Below are positions 47,111 through 54,926 of a stretch of 64,000 nt of DNA, piece after piece (within the stretch, counting starts at the first letter, position 1; each line of letters starts with the position of its first letter). The position numbers and the translations under genes were made by a program. Location: contig DASVNH010000044.1 of assembly GCA_036383955.1 (NCBI GenBank), forward strand, positions 13,990-77,989, written 5' to 3'. Source of the DNA: JACQFK01 sp036383955. Its GTDB lineage: Bacteria; Planctomycetota; MHYJ01; JACPRB01. A model generated the notes under the pieces. That model had not been told where the DNA came from, did not search any database, and worked only from the letters and a program-made list of their open reading frames with translations.

Positions 47111-47230
47111 CCACAACTCCCAATGGTGGGTGGAGCAATCGAGACCCCGCCGTAGCTCGAATCGACCCCCAAAGGATTCGAGCGAAGGCGGGTCGCCCGC
47201 TCCACTCCTCCTCTTTTTGCGGCGTGACCG
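47111..47230. other. Gene-free stretch beyond attR with hairpins and a third tRNA-end fragment
   Basis: A perfect 10-bp stem GCTCCACCCA/TGGGTGGAGC at 47104-47136, a 9-bp stem GCTCGAATC/GATTCGAGC at 47155-47183, and a third partial copy of the tRNA end, GGTCGCCCGCTCCACTC at 47191-47207 (17 nt identical to 44671-44687). The third copy could mark the original chromosomal junction or an older insertion. No gene is seen. Confidence 0.6.
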
Positions 47231-47524
47231 CTAGCAGCTCTTGCTGAAGAAAAGGATGATGGCCCCGAGGATCCCCATCATCACGGCGCAGCCGAGGATG
47301 TCGGAGATCCAGCTGCCCGGCTTGGGGCGCCGCAGGATGTGCTCGAGGGGGATGGCGTAGCCGCAGCGCGGGCAGGGCATCGTTCTTCCGCGGGGGGCGT
47401 CGTCGCTGCCGATCTTGATGAACGGGGCGCCGCTCTCCTGGATTTCCCGTTCCACGTAGAGCTGGGCGGGGATCTGGAGCGTGGTCGCGCAGCCGGGGCA
47501 CATGAACGTATCGTCGGCGCTCAT
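47231..47524 (-). CDS. Zinc-ribbon protein with C-terminal TM helix
   Basis: 97 residues. CPGC (9-12) and CPRC (51-54) form a ribbon like those of planctomycete 'zinc-ribbon plus TM' proteins, and a terminal hydrophobic helix follows (WISDILGCAVMMGILGAIILFF). The ribbon is cytoplasmic if the helix is a tail anchor. Function unknown. Confidence 0.75.
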   Translation of the reverse strand: MSADDTFMCPGCATTLQIPAQLYVEREIQESGAPFIKIGSDDAPRGRTMPCPRCGYAIPLEHILRRPKPGSWISDILGCAVMMGILGAIILFFSKSC

Positions 47525-47663
47525 TCGACGCCCGAATTCTACCCGCGGGATCCGGGGGGCGCGGACTTTCAGAGAAAGACGGACCTCGCTCCGGCCCTCC
47601 CGGAGGGTAGACTAGTCTGATCGACCGGGGCTCTCGTCTCTTCCTCTGGAGGCTTGGTCGAGC

Positions 47664-48047
47664 ATGTCTGAGCGCGGAACACCGGAGCGGCCGCTCGTGG
47701 TCGCCGTGGACGACGACCCGAAAGTCCTGGAAACCCTGCGGCGCCTCCTCCGGGACGAACCTTACGAGTTCCTCCCCACCGAGGATCCGCGCGAAGCGAT
47801 CCACTGGGTCGCGTCGCGCCGCGTGGACCTGATCATCGTGGACCAGCGCATGCCGGAGATGACGGGGGTCGACGTCCTTCGCGCCGTGGCGGAGGCGTCC
47901 CCGTCGACGGCCTGGATCCTGCTGACGGCTTATCCGGGCGACCCGCTGGTGGTCAGCCGCGTGGGAGACCAGAAGCTCTGGATCTTCGGCAAGCCGTGGA
48001 ACGACGACGAGCTGAAGAGCGCCATCCGAAAGCGGCTGGCGGACTAA
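47664..48047 (+). CDS. Stand-alone response regulator receiver
   Basis: 127 residues. Acidic pair VDDDP near residue 17, phospho-acceptor Asp in IIVDQRMPEMTGVDVLR, Thr/Ser in LLTAYPGD, Lys in WIFGKPWNDDEL. All receiver residues are intact. The 'KPWND' after the Lys is typical of receivers from HD-GYP/PAS-histidine kinase pathways (RpfG-like). No output domain. Convergent with the receiver gene at 48202. Confidence 0.9.
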   Translation: MSERGTPERPLVVAVDDDPKVLETLRRLLRDEPYEFLPTEDPREAIHWVASRRVDLIIVDQRMPEMTGVDVLRAVAEASPSTAWILLTAYPGDPLVVSRVGDQKLWIFGKPWNDDELKSAIRKRLAD

Positions 48048-48084
48048 GCGGCCCGAGTTAAGTTCTGGCACTCCTTGCGGGCCG

Positions 48085-48201
48085 CTTATCCTGAGCGAGC
48101 CGCAGGCGAGTCGAAGGATTACCCTCGATAACCCTTCGACTCCGCTGCGCTCCGCTCAGGGTAAGCAGGGCGAGAGGATGCCATAACTCTCCTCGCCCTG
48201 C
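48085..48201. terminator. Two REP-like hairpins between convergent regulator genes
   Basis: Hairpin 1: arms 48085-48121 and 48129-48165 (37 nt each, CTTATCCTGAGC... / ...GCTCAGGGTAAG) with a 7-nt loop, of the CTGAGC/GTCGAAGG REP type. Hairpin 2: GCAGGGCGAGAG (48165-48176) and CTCTCCTCGCCCTGC (48187-48201), ending at the stop of the minus-strand gene. Together they fill the gap and probably stop transcription from both sides. Confidence 0.75.
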
Positions 48202-48768
48202 TTAGCCGGAACCGCGGATGAGCTCCTTTTGGCGTTCGAGGAGCGTTTCAACCTGGTCCGCGCTGAGATACCCCCGGGAAAGGCAGATGCGGCCGATGGG
48301 CAAGGGCTCGCGCGACTGGGCGTCGAGCGCCGCCTTCACCTGCTCGGGCGTGAGCAGCCCCCACTGAACCGCGAGGCTCCCCAGGCGCAGATCCCGGCGC
48401 GCCGGAACCCGGGCGAGGACACGCGTGACGATCGCCCGAAGCCGCGCCAGGGCGAACGGCTTGGAGACGCACTCCACGCCCCCGAGGGAGCCGGCGGCCG
48501 CGACGACGTCCGCGTTCAACGCGCCCGACACGAGGAGCGCGGGCGCCGCGTCGCCCGCTTGACGGATATGCCGGACGACCTCGAGCCCCGTGGGTCCGGG
48601 CATGATCTGATCCAGGATGAGGACGGCCACGCCTCCGCGGGCCCAGGCGGCGAGCGCCGCCTTCCCGTTCTCGGCGAGGAGGAAGCGCCGCCCGGGACCC
48701 TCGAGGGCCTGCACGAGCAGCCGGCGGATGGCCGGCTCGTCGTCCGCGATCAGCAGCGTCCGGGTCAC
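48202..48768 (-). CDS. Receiver domain fused to MshEN-like helical module
   Basis: 188 residues from the GTG of VTRTLLIADDEP; an ATG 8 codons upstream lies inside a candidate promoter. Receiver: ADDEP, phospho-Asp in LILDQIMPGPTGLEVVR, Lys in CVSKPFA. The last 60 residues (LRLGSLAVQWGLLTPEQVKAALDAQ ... GRICLSRGYLSADQVETLLERQKELI) are the same duplicated helical unit found in the protein at 5416-6120. The output could therefore be a protein-binding or nucleotide-sensing switch rather than DNA binding. Confidence 0.87.
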   Translation of the reverse strand: MTRTLLIADDEPAIRRLLVQALEGPGRRFLLAENGKAALAAWARGGVAVLILDQIMPGPTGLEVVRHIRQAGDAAPALLVSGALNADVVAAAGSLGGVECVSKPFALARLRAIVTRVLARVPARRDLRLGSLAVQWGLLTPEQVKAALDAQSREPLPIGRICLSRGYLSADQVETLLERQKELIRGSG

Positions 48769-48779
48769 GCCGAAGATTA

Positions 48780-48798
48780 AAGCATAAATCATGCCAAA
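48780..48798 (-). promoter_or_regulatory. Candidate sigma-54 promoter
   Basis: Minus strand TTGGCATGATTTATGCTTT: GG and GC separated by exactly 10 nt (GG at 48794-48795, GC at 48782-48783), matching the -24/-12 consensus except two positions. It would start transcription at or just before the GTG at 48768. No RpoN or activator is in the window. Confidence 0.4.
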
Positions 48799-48880
48799 GT
48801 GAATCAATCCCGCGCGGCGACGAATTTGTCGGACGGACCTCCGTAACGGCGGGCGCGCGCCGGGATCCCCTCCCCGCAAG

Positions 48881-49429
48881 ATGACGTGGATCGCCGCGCT
48901 CGCGCTCCTGGCCGCCCCCGACGACGACCTGCCCCGCGAGCTGGGGCAGGACGCGGGCGAGAAGAACTTCTCCTTCGGCTTCCGCCTCGGCGTGGTCGAG
49001 GCCCCGGACGCCGACGACGCGACGTGGACGGCCGCGATCGCCCTCCGCTGGGGGCTCGGCCCCTTGTTCGCCGTCGAGCTCTCCGGCGCCTACTACCGCA
49101 CGGACTTCGAAGACGAGGACGCCGACGTCCGGGTCATCCCCGTCCAGGCCTCGCTGCTGCTCTCGCCTCTGCAGGGCCGGGTCCGGCCGTTCGCCCTGGC
49201 GGGAGTCGGGCTGATCTTCATCGACGCCGACTTCGACGGCGTGCTCGCTCCCCTCGGGCACGAGACCGACACCGAATTCGGCGCCCACCTGGGACTCGGC
49301 CTCGACCTCGAGCTGGGCCGCGAGGCCTTTCTCTCGGGAGACGCGCGCTGGAACTTCTACGGCGACCTGGAAGAGGACGACCTCGACTTCCTTCAAGTGA
49401 CGGTGGGGATCTACTTCCGCTTCAGTTGA
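48881..49429 (+). CDS. Outer-membrane beta-barrel protein (OmpA/OMP_b-brl-like)
   Basis: 182 residues, short leader MTWIAALALLAAPDDD. Alternating amphipathic strands (FSFGFRLGVVEA, WTAAIALRWGLG, FAVELSGAYYR, IPVQASLLLSPL, VRPFALAGVGLIFID, FGAHLGLGLDLEL, LQVTVGIYFRFS) suggest an eight-strand barrel with an aromatic C-terminal end (YFRFS), the usual BAM signal. Overlaps the convergent kinase end by 8 nt. Confidence 0.8.
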   Translation: MTWIAALALLAAPDDDLPRELGQDAGEKNFSFGFRLGVVEAPDADDATWTAAIALRWGLGPLFAVELSGAYYRTDFEDEDADVRVIPVQASLLLSPLQGRVRPFALAGVGLIFIDADFDGVLAPLGHETDTEFGAHLGLGLDLELGREAFLSGDARWNFYGDLEEDDLDFLQVTVGIYFRFS

Positions 49430-50663
49430 CGCCCTTCAAACGCGCGATCCGGTCCCCGTTCGCCGACCACCACGCCCGGGCCTCGTCCTGGCTCCAGCGG
49501 TCGGGCGTCGCGATCGACCGCAGGTGGCCCGTGATCTCGCGCATCGACGACGGCCGCGAGGCGGGATCGACGGCCAGGCAGTCCAGGACCAGCCGTTCGA
49601 GCGCCGCGGGCAGGGGCTCGCCCCGCAGCTTCGACGGCGACGGCCTCGCGGACAGGAAGACCTGATACAGGAGCTCCGCCGGGCCCGGCCCCTCGAAGAC
49701 GCTCCGGCCGGTGAGCATGTGGAACGCCACGCCGCCGAAGGAATAGATGTCCGACCGGACGTCCGGCCGCCGCGGCTGCCGGATCCGCTCCGGGGCGATG
49801 TAGGCCGGCGTTCCCTCCAGGCGCGTCGAGCGCCCCGACCCCGACGAGGCGAGGCCGAAATCGAGGATCTTCACGACGTCCCCCAGCCCGCCCCGCCGGG
49901 CGACCATGATGTTCGAGGGCTTGAGGTCGCGATGCAGCAGGCCCAGCCCGTGCGCCTCCTCCAGCGCGCCGCTGATCTGCCGCAGCAGATACAGGGAGCG
50001 CGCCAGCGGCAGGGGACCCTCCACGCTGAGCAGCTGGGCCAGGTTCAGGCCGTCGACGTACTCCATCGCGTAGTACAGGCGGCCGTCGGGCGTCTCCCCG
50101 TAATCGAAGATCTGCACGGCGTTGGGATGTCCCAGCCGGCCGGCCAGGCGCGCTTCCCGCTTGAAGCGCGCGACGGCCGCCGCGTCCGGCCTCGACGCCC
50201 GAAGGACCTTGAGGGCGGCCCGTCGATGCAGGACGGAGTGGCGCGCCAGGTAGACGTCGCCCACCCCGCCCTGCCCGATCGGACCCTTCAGCTCATAGAA
50301 ACCGAACGCGGGGCCGCGATGGCGGCCGGCGAAGAGCGCTCCGGCCAGGAACGACACGAGGCCGGCGACGGCCCAGCGCGCGGGGCCCGCGGGCGCCAGC
50401 AGGGCGAGCGGCGCCAGCGCCCCGAGGCCGAGGAACGGAAGGACGTCGCGGATCCCGCTTCGCCGGACGGCCGGGAGGTCGACCGCGACCTCCGGCGCCC
50501 GGGCGTGATACGCGAGGAGGGCCCGCAGGTCCTCGCGCAGGGCGGGGTCGTCCAGCCGCGGACCGAGCAGGTACGCGTCGCGCTCGCGTTCGGAAAGATC
50601 GACGCAGGCCTGGAAGTGCTCGCTCAGGAGGCGGTAGTGGACGGACGCGAGATCCCCGGACAT
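49422..50663 (-). CDS. Ser/Thr protein kinase with N-terminal membrane region
   Basis: 413 residues. Kinase motifs: IGQGGVGDVYLA (Gly loop, near 128), AALKVL (Lys), HRDLKPSN, DFGLASS, GTPAYIAPERI, DIYSFGGVAFHMLTG. Unusually the catalytic domain is C-terminal, after about 110 residues with two hydrophobic stretches (VLPFLGLGALAPLALLAP and WAVAGLVSFLAGALF); most planctomycete kinases have it first. The upstream neighbour on the same strand is an ECF sigma factor of the Sigma70_ECF type, a common pairing in Planctomycetota. Confidence 0.92.
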   Translation of the reverse strand: MSGDLASVHYRLLSEHFQACVDLSERERDAYLLGPRLDDPALREDLRALLAYHARAPEVAVDLPAVRRSGIRDVLPFLGLGALAPLALLAPAGPARWAVAGLVSFLAGALFAGRHRGPAFGFYELKGPIGQGGVGDVYLARHSVLHRRAALKVLRASRPDAAAVARFKREARLAGRLGHPNAVQIFDYGETPDGRLYYAMEYVDGLNLAQLLSVEGPLPLARSLYLLRQISGALEEAHGLGLLHRDLKPSNIMVARRGGLGDVVKILDFGLASSGSGRSTRLEGTPAYIAPERIRQPRRPDVRSDIYSFGGVAFHMLTGRSVFEGPGPAELLYQVFLSARPSPSKLRGEPLPAALERLVLDCLAVDPASRPSSMREITGHLRSIATPDRWSQDEARAWWSANGDRIARLKGVN

Positions 50664-50705
50664 TCTGAACTTCCCGCCCAGACAGAGCCCTCGCCGCGGA
50701 TTTCG

Positions 50706-51266
50706 TTACGCGGAAGCGTCCATCTCCTTCAGGAACCACGCGCGGACCATCGCCCAGTGGCGCTCGACGGTGCGCGAGCTCACGCCCAGCACCGCCCCGA
50801 TCTCGTTCGTGCCCAGGCCGCCGAACAAGCGGTGCTCCAGGATCCGGGCGTGAAGCGGGTCCAGCTTCTCCAGACGTTGGAGGACGTCGTCGACGAAGAC
50901 GACCTCCTCCGGGCATTCGACGGACACCGCGTGGTCGTCCCGGAGCTCGAAGCGGACCCGGCCGCGGCCGCCGCGCTTCTGGCGGTGCTTGCCGCGGGCG
51001 TGATCGATCAGGATGCGGCGCATCGCCTGCGCGCTCGCGGCCAGGAAGTGGGTCCGTCCCTGCCAGGAGACCCGCGTCTGATCCACCAGCTTGAGGAAGG
51101 ACTCGTTCACGAGATCCGTGGGCTGGAACGTGTGGCAGGCCCCCTCGCGGCTGAGGAAGCGCGACGCCATCCCGCGGAGGTCGTCGTACAGCGCCCCCAT
51201 CAGGCGCCCGAGCCCCGACCGGTCTCCCTTCGAGAGCGAGGCCATCAGCGCGAGGACATCCGGCAT
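50706..51266 (-). CDS. ECF-like sigma factor, Sigma70_ECF (PF07638) type
   Basis: 186 residues, strong GGAAGGAGGGGG upstream of the ATG. Family stretches: LYDDLRGMASRFLSREGACHTFQPTDLVNESFLKLVDQ, WQGRTHFLAASAQAMRRILIDHARGKHRQKRG, and region 4 ILEHRLFGGLGTNEIGAVLGVSSRTVERHW. This type is expanded in Planctomycetota, often next to Ser/Thr kinases that may take the place of anti-sigma factors, as here (43 nt before the kinase gene). Confidence 0.93.
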   Translation of the reverse strand: MPDVLALMASLSKGDRSGLGRLMGALYDDLRGMASRFLSREGACHTFQPTDLVNESFLKLVDQTRVSWQGRTHFLAASAQAMRRILIDHARGKHRQKRGGRGRVRFELRDDHAVSVECPEEVVFVDDVLQRLEKLDPLHARILEHRLFGGLGTNEIGAVLGVSSRTVERHWAMVRAWFLKEMDASA

Positions 51267-51313
51267 AGCCCCCTCCTTCCCGACGTCCCCGGCATTCTAG
51301 GAATCCGGAACGG

Positions 51314-51820
51314 CTACAGGGAAGGGGGCGGGAACTTCTCGAAGATCGCGCGGACGGCGTCGCGCACGCGCGCGTCCCTCTCCTCCGGGGTCAGGCCGAA
51401 GTCGACGATCATCCGCGCCGCTCCGCGCCAGACCAGGCGGTCGTTCTCCCGGGTGAAGACGTCCACGATCAAGGTTCCCTGGTCGACCACGCGCTGATCC
51501 ACCGGGTACGGGCGGCCGTCGGGAGCGGCCCAGCCGACCCGCGGGCCGATCTCGGCGTCGTAACGGATCCGGAAATCCGCCGCTTCGACGTCCGCTTCCG
51601 GATAGCCCCGTCCGGTCAATTCGCCCGCGATCGCTTTCTGGATGCGCTCGCGCTCCAGCCGGCTGAGGCGGGCGCCGTTCTCCGCCTCGCTGGCCAGCGA
51701 GGGGGCCCACGCCCAGGTCCTGAGCGCGCTGAAGTCCTGGCTCCGATCGTAGTCGTGGCCGACCTCCAGCCCGGAGCAGCCGCCGAGACCGACCGCGATC
51801 AGCGCCAGACGTCGAAGCAT
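51314..51820 (-). CDS. DUF4136 lipoprotein
   Basis: 168 residues with lipobox GLGGC (Cys15). DUF4136 pattern: HDYDRSQDFSALRTWAW at the N-terminus, RLERERIQKAIAGELTGRGYPEADVEAADFRIRYDAEI, and GTLIVDVFTRENDRLVWRGAA. Periplasmic or outer-membrane lipoprotein; function of the family is unknown. Confidence 0.88.
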   Translation of the reverse strand: MLRRLALIAVGLGGCSGLEVGHDYDRSQDFSALRTWAWAPSLASEAENGARLSRLERERIQKAIAGELTGRGYPEADVEAADFRIRYDAEIGPRVGWAAPDGRPYPVDQRVVDQGTLIVDVFTRENDRLVWRGAARMIVDFGLTPEERDARVRDAVRAIFEKFPPPSL

Positions 51821-51924
51821 CTACCCGGCGGAGTCGCGAACCGTCGGAACGTTCTTATTCGCCGGGAAGAGCGGGGCGGCCCGGGGCGTCAGAAGAATAG
51901 AGAACCCTGGAAGGAGGCTCCGCC

Positions 51925-52305
51925 GTGAAACGCTCCCTGTTCGCCGCGCTCCTGGTGGCCGGATGCGCCTCGCCGGTCGTCGCTCAGGGAACCCCTTACT
52001 CGGGGTACGACCGGGATTGCGATCCGTACTATTACGGATACCGTTACTCGACGCCGTACTCCTATTACGGCTACTACCGCCCGACGTACTATCCGTACTA
52101 CTCGTACTACGGGTCTCCGTACTATTCGAACTACGGATCCCCGCGGTACTGCGCGCCCGTCTATCGGACCTACGCGGCTCCGTACGCGTACCGCCCCTCC
52201 CGCTACTACCACTACGGCCCGTCCTACTCCTACCGAGGCGCGGGCCCGTCCTACAGGGGTCACAGCTACGCGGCCCCGTCCGGCCGAAGCTACGGGCGTC
52301 GCTGA
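51925..52305 (+). CDS. Tyrosine-rich exported low-complexity protein
   Basis: 126 residues from GTG with AAGGAGG upstream. Signal peptide (MKRSLFAALLVAGCASPVVAQ) cleaved after VVAQ. The mature part is made of Tyr, Ser, Pro, Gly and Arg only with few exceptions: 34 of 126 residues are Tyr, in short repeats such as YYSYYGSPYYSNYGSP. Such composition suggests an adhesive, cross-linkable or surface matrix protein; no domain is recognised. Confidence 0.85.
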   Translation: MKRSLFAALLVAGCASPVVAQGTPYSGYDRDCDPYYYGYRYSTPYSYYGYYRPTYYPYYSYYGSPYYSNYGSPRYCAPVYRTYAAPYAYRPSRYYHYGPSYSYRGAGPSYRGHSYAAPSGRSYGRR

Positions 52306-52348
52306 GCTCCGTAACGAAGAGCGGAGCCGGTCATCGATTCCCTGGATC

Positions 52349-53008
52349 GTGACTGCGCTCGCCGACTTCCTTCTGATGTTCGCGGCGGCGGAACCGCGCG
52401 ACGAACGGCTCCCCCTCGCGCTCCAGGACGACGAGGAACCTCGCGTGTCGCTGAGCCTCGTCCAGCGCTTCGGCGTTCTCGACGGCGATCTCGGCGGCGG
52501 GGCCGGCTACGAGGACTTCTTCGACGCCGGCTACGGGATCGGGCTCGAGGTCGACTACCTGATGCCGTCCGGGATGGGCTGGAGCTACGGCCCCTACTTC
52601 AGCGTCGGCGGAGAATTCTTCACGGGCCAGGAGGAGACGGTCGGAGGCGTCCGGTTCGAGGCCGACTCCCTCAAGATCTTCAACGTGCTGGCCGGCTTCA
52701 AGGGAATCGCCCGGATCGACCGGCGCTTCCTCCTGGAGCCGCGCCTCGGCGTGGGCCTCTCGCACATCTTCTCGACGGACGCGGAGGAGGCGGCCACCGG
52801 AGCGAGCTTCGATTTTCTCGACGCGTCGACGGAGATCGCCGCCGAATCCGGCCTGCGCGCCGTCTTCGAGCTGGGCGGAAGCTGCAAGCTGGACTTCGGC
52901 GCCGGGCTGCGCCTGCGCGGCTCGGCCGAGGAAGGCGAGGTCCCCCAGGTGAATCCGGGCACGATGGTTCAGTACTTTCTCGAGCTCGGGCTCGGCCTCC
53001 GCTTCTAG
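52349..53008 (+). CDS. Outer-membrane beta-barrel protein
   Basis: 219 residues from GTG. Amphipathic strands (RVSLSLVQRFGVLD, YGIGLEVDYLMP, SYGPYFSVGGEFF, LKIFNVLAGFKGIAR, LLEPRLGVGLSHIF, LRAVFELGGSCKLDFGAGLRLRG) and an aromatic end (LELGLGLRF) fit an outer-membrane beta barrel. No ribosome-binding site; start uncertain. Confidence 0.75.
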   Translation: MTALADFLLMFAAAEPRDERLPLALQDDEEPRVSLSLVQRFGVLDGDLGGGAGYEDFFDAGYGIGLEVDYLMPSGMGWSYGPYFSVGGEFFTGQEETVGGVRFEADSLKIFNVLAGFKGIARIDRRFLLEPRLGVGLSHIFSTDAEEAATGASFDFLDASTEIAAESGLRAVFELGGSCKLDFGAGLRLRGSAEEGEVPQVNPGTMVQYFLELGLGLRF

Positions 53009-53072
53009 GCGCGCGTCCTGGACCTGGACCTGATGAGTCGGGCCGACCACCGGCTTGTCGCTTAGGACACTG

Positions 53073-54269
53073 ATGCTTCCGTGCCTCGCGCTGATCGCGT
53101 CGCTGCAGGAGGTCGAGCCCGAAGTCGCGTGGACCCTGGGCCTCGAGCTCGCCTACACCTACCAGCGCGTGACGCGGGGCGGCTGGGAAGGGCCGGCCTT
53201 CGAGGCGTTCTCGGACGAGGACGACGACGGCCACGTCGCGTCCGGCGACCTGGCCGCGGAGCTGGACACCGGCAAGGCCGGGCTCTGGGACGGCGGCACC
53301 TGGCGCGCGCGCGTCGACGCCCGCGCGGGCCGCTCCGTGCTGCGGCGGGCGGGCGGCGTCGCGGCCGTGAACAACGACGCGCTCTTTCCGAACGTCGCGG
53401 ATCGCTTCGACGAGGAGGCCCTCGCCGTCACCGAGCTGACCGCGACGCAGGACGTCGGCGGCGGCTTCGCCCTCTTCGCCGGCCTGCTCAACGCGGCCGA
53501 GGGGGACGAGAACGAGATCGCCGGCGCCGCCCTGTCCAACGCGACGTTCCTGAACGCCGCGCTGCTCTATTCGCTCGTCGAGGACGCCACCGTCCCCCAC
53601 GCGTCGCTGGGCGGCGGCGTCGAGATCGACGCCGGCGAACGTCTGTCCGGCTCGGTTTCGGCGTTCGGCTCGGCGGAGACGGCCGGCGAGAACCCCTTCA
53701 AGAGCGCGCGGGGCACCACCTTCGCGACCGAGTGGACCGTCGGGCACGGCCTCGACGGCCTCCCCGGCGCGCAGACCTTCGGATTCCTCTACGGCATCAA
53801 CGCCCGCCGCGTGAACATCGCCGCCGACCCGCGCCGGACGCTCGGCGAGCTCCTCCAGGGACAAGCCCTCCCCCGCACGGAGGAGGACACGTGGGCCGCG
53901 TACTACAACGCGCATCAATTCCTCCGCGGCGACGCCGCGGGAGGCTGGGGCGTCTTCGCGCGGCTCGGGCTCTCCGACGGCGATCCGAATCCGGTGAAGT
54001 GGAACGCCGCCCTGGGAGTCGGCGGCGTCGGGACGCTTCCCTCGCGCCCCGACGACCGCTGGGGCCTGGGCGCCTACTACCTGGACTTGAGCGACGAGGC
54101 CCTGCTGGAAAGCCTGCGCGTGGACGACGAGGTCGGCGGCGAGCTCTTCTACGCCGTGGCCGTGACCTCTGGGTTCCGCGTGACGCTCGACGCGCAGGTC
54201 GTCCATTCCGCGCTCCCGGACCGCGACACCGCGGTCGTGCTGGGGCTGCGGACGCGGTTCGTGTTCTGA
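53073..54269 (+). CDS. OprB-type carbohydrate-selective porin-like protein
   Basis: 398 residues. ATG at 53073 with AGGA upstream; a TTG 6 codons earlier is possible. Leader MLPCLALIASLQE is short and ends in Gln-Glu. The body is beta-barrel-like, with an N-terminal YTYQRVTRGGW and a C-terminal GLGAYYLDLSDEAL ... GGELFYAVAVTSGFRVTLDAQVV ... VVLGLRTRFVF, closely following the OprB pattern. Probable outer-membrane sugar channel; substrate unknown. Confidence 0.82.
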   Translation: MLPCLALIASLQEVEPEVAWTLGLELAYTYQRVTRGGWEGPAFEAFSDEDDDGHVASGDLAAELDTGKAGLWDGGTWRARVDARAGRSVLRRAGGVAAVNNDALFPNVADRFDEEALAVTELTATQDVGGGFALFAGLLNAAEGDENEIAGAALSNATFLNAALLYSLVEDATVPHASLGGGVEIDAGERLSGSVSAFGSAETAGENPFKSARGTTFATEWTVGHGLDGLPGAQTFGFLYGINARRVNIAADPRRTLGELLQGQALPRTEEDTWAAYYNAHQFLRGDAAGGWGVFARLGLSDGDPNPVKWNAALGVGGVGTLPSRPDDRWGLGAYYLDLSDEALLESLRVDDEVGGELFYAVAVTSGFRVTLDAQVVHSALPDRDTAVVLGLRTRFVF

Positions 54270-54278
54270 GTAGGCGTC

Positions 54279-54926
54279 GTGAAACGGCACGTCCTGGATC
54301 CGGTGGACCGGCTCGGCGAGATCCTGTTCGGGCTCATCATGGCGCTCGGCTTCACCGGCGCCGTCCGGCTCGGGGACGAGGAGGCCGACAGCCGCTCGCT
54401 CTTCATCGGCATCCTGGGATGCAACCTCGCCTGGGGCCTCGTCGACGGCGTGATGTACGCGCTCGCGGAGCTCTTCGAGCGCGGCCGCAAGGCCCGCCTG
54501 GAGCGCGAGGTGCGGGCCGCGCCGACGGAGGAGGCGGCGCTCGCGCCCATCGCCCGCGAGCTCGGCGGGCGGTCGATCCTGGAGCGGGCGACCCCCGAGG
54601 AGCGCGACCGGATGTACCGCTGGGTTCTCGACATCCTGCGCCGCTCGGACGCGCGGCCGGCCCGGATCGAGCGCTCCGACCTCCTGGGCGGCGCGGCGGT
54701 CGCCCTGCTCGTCGTCCTCTGCACGGCGCCGATCCTGGCGCCGTTCCTTCTCATCGACGGCCCGGGGGCCGCCGTGCGCGCGGCCAACGCGGTGGGGCTC
54801 GTCGAGCTGTTCCTGCTGGGCGCGTGGTGGGGCCGGGTGGTGGAGGCGAGCCCGTGGCGCGTCGCCGTCGGGCTGACGCTCGTCGGCCTGGTCCTGGTGG
54901 GGATCACCGTCGCGCTGGGAGGCTGA
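54279..54926 (+). CDS. VIT-type membrane protein
   Basis: 215 residues from GTG. Four to five TM helices (ILFGLIMALGFTGAV, FIGILGCNLAWGLVDGVMYALA, LLGGAAVALLVVLCTAPILAPFLLI, AVGLVELFLLGAWWGRVV, VAVGLTLVGLVLVGITVAL) with a charged cytoplasmic insert between. Arrangement and the GAAVALLVVL motif recall VIT1/CCC1-type iron/manganese transport proteins, but metal ligands are not clear. Confidence 0.65.
   Translation: MKRHVLDPVDRLGEILFGLIMALGFTGAVRLGDEEADSRSLFIGILGCNLAWGLVDGVMYALAELFERGRKARLEREVRAAPTEEAALAPIARELGGRSILERATPEERDRMYRWVLDILRRSDARPARIERSDLLGGAAVALLVVLCTAPILAPFLLIDGPGAAVRAANAVGLVELFLLGAWWGRVVEASPWRVAVGLTLVGLVLVGITVALGG

Noticed and set aside
241..48201. CRISPR array
   Set aside because: The repeats found are 6-7-nt tandem words or single palindromes; no regular 25-40-nt repeat/spacer pattern exists and no cas gene is present.
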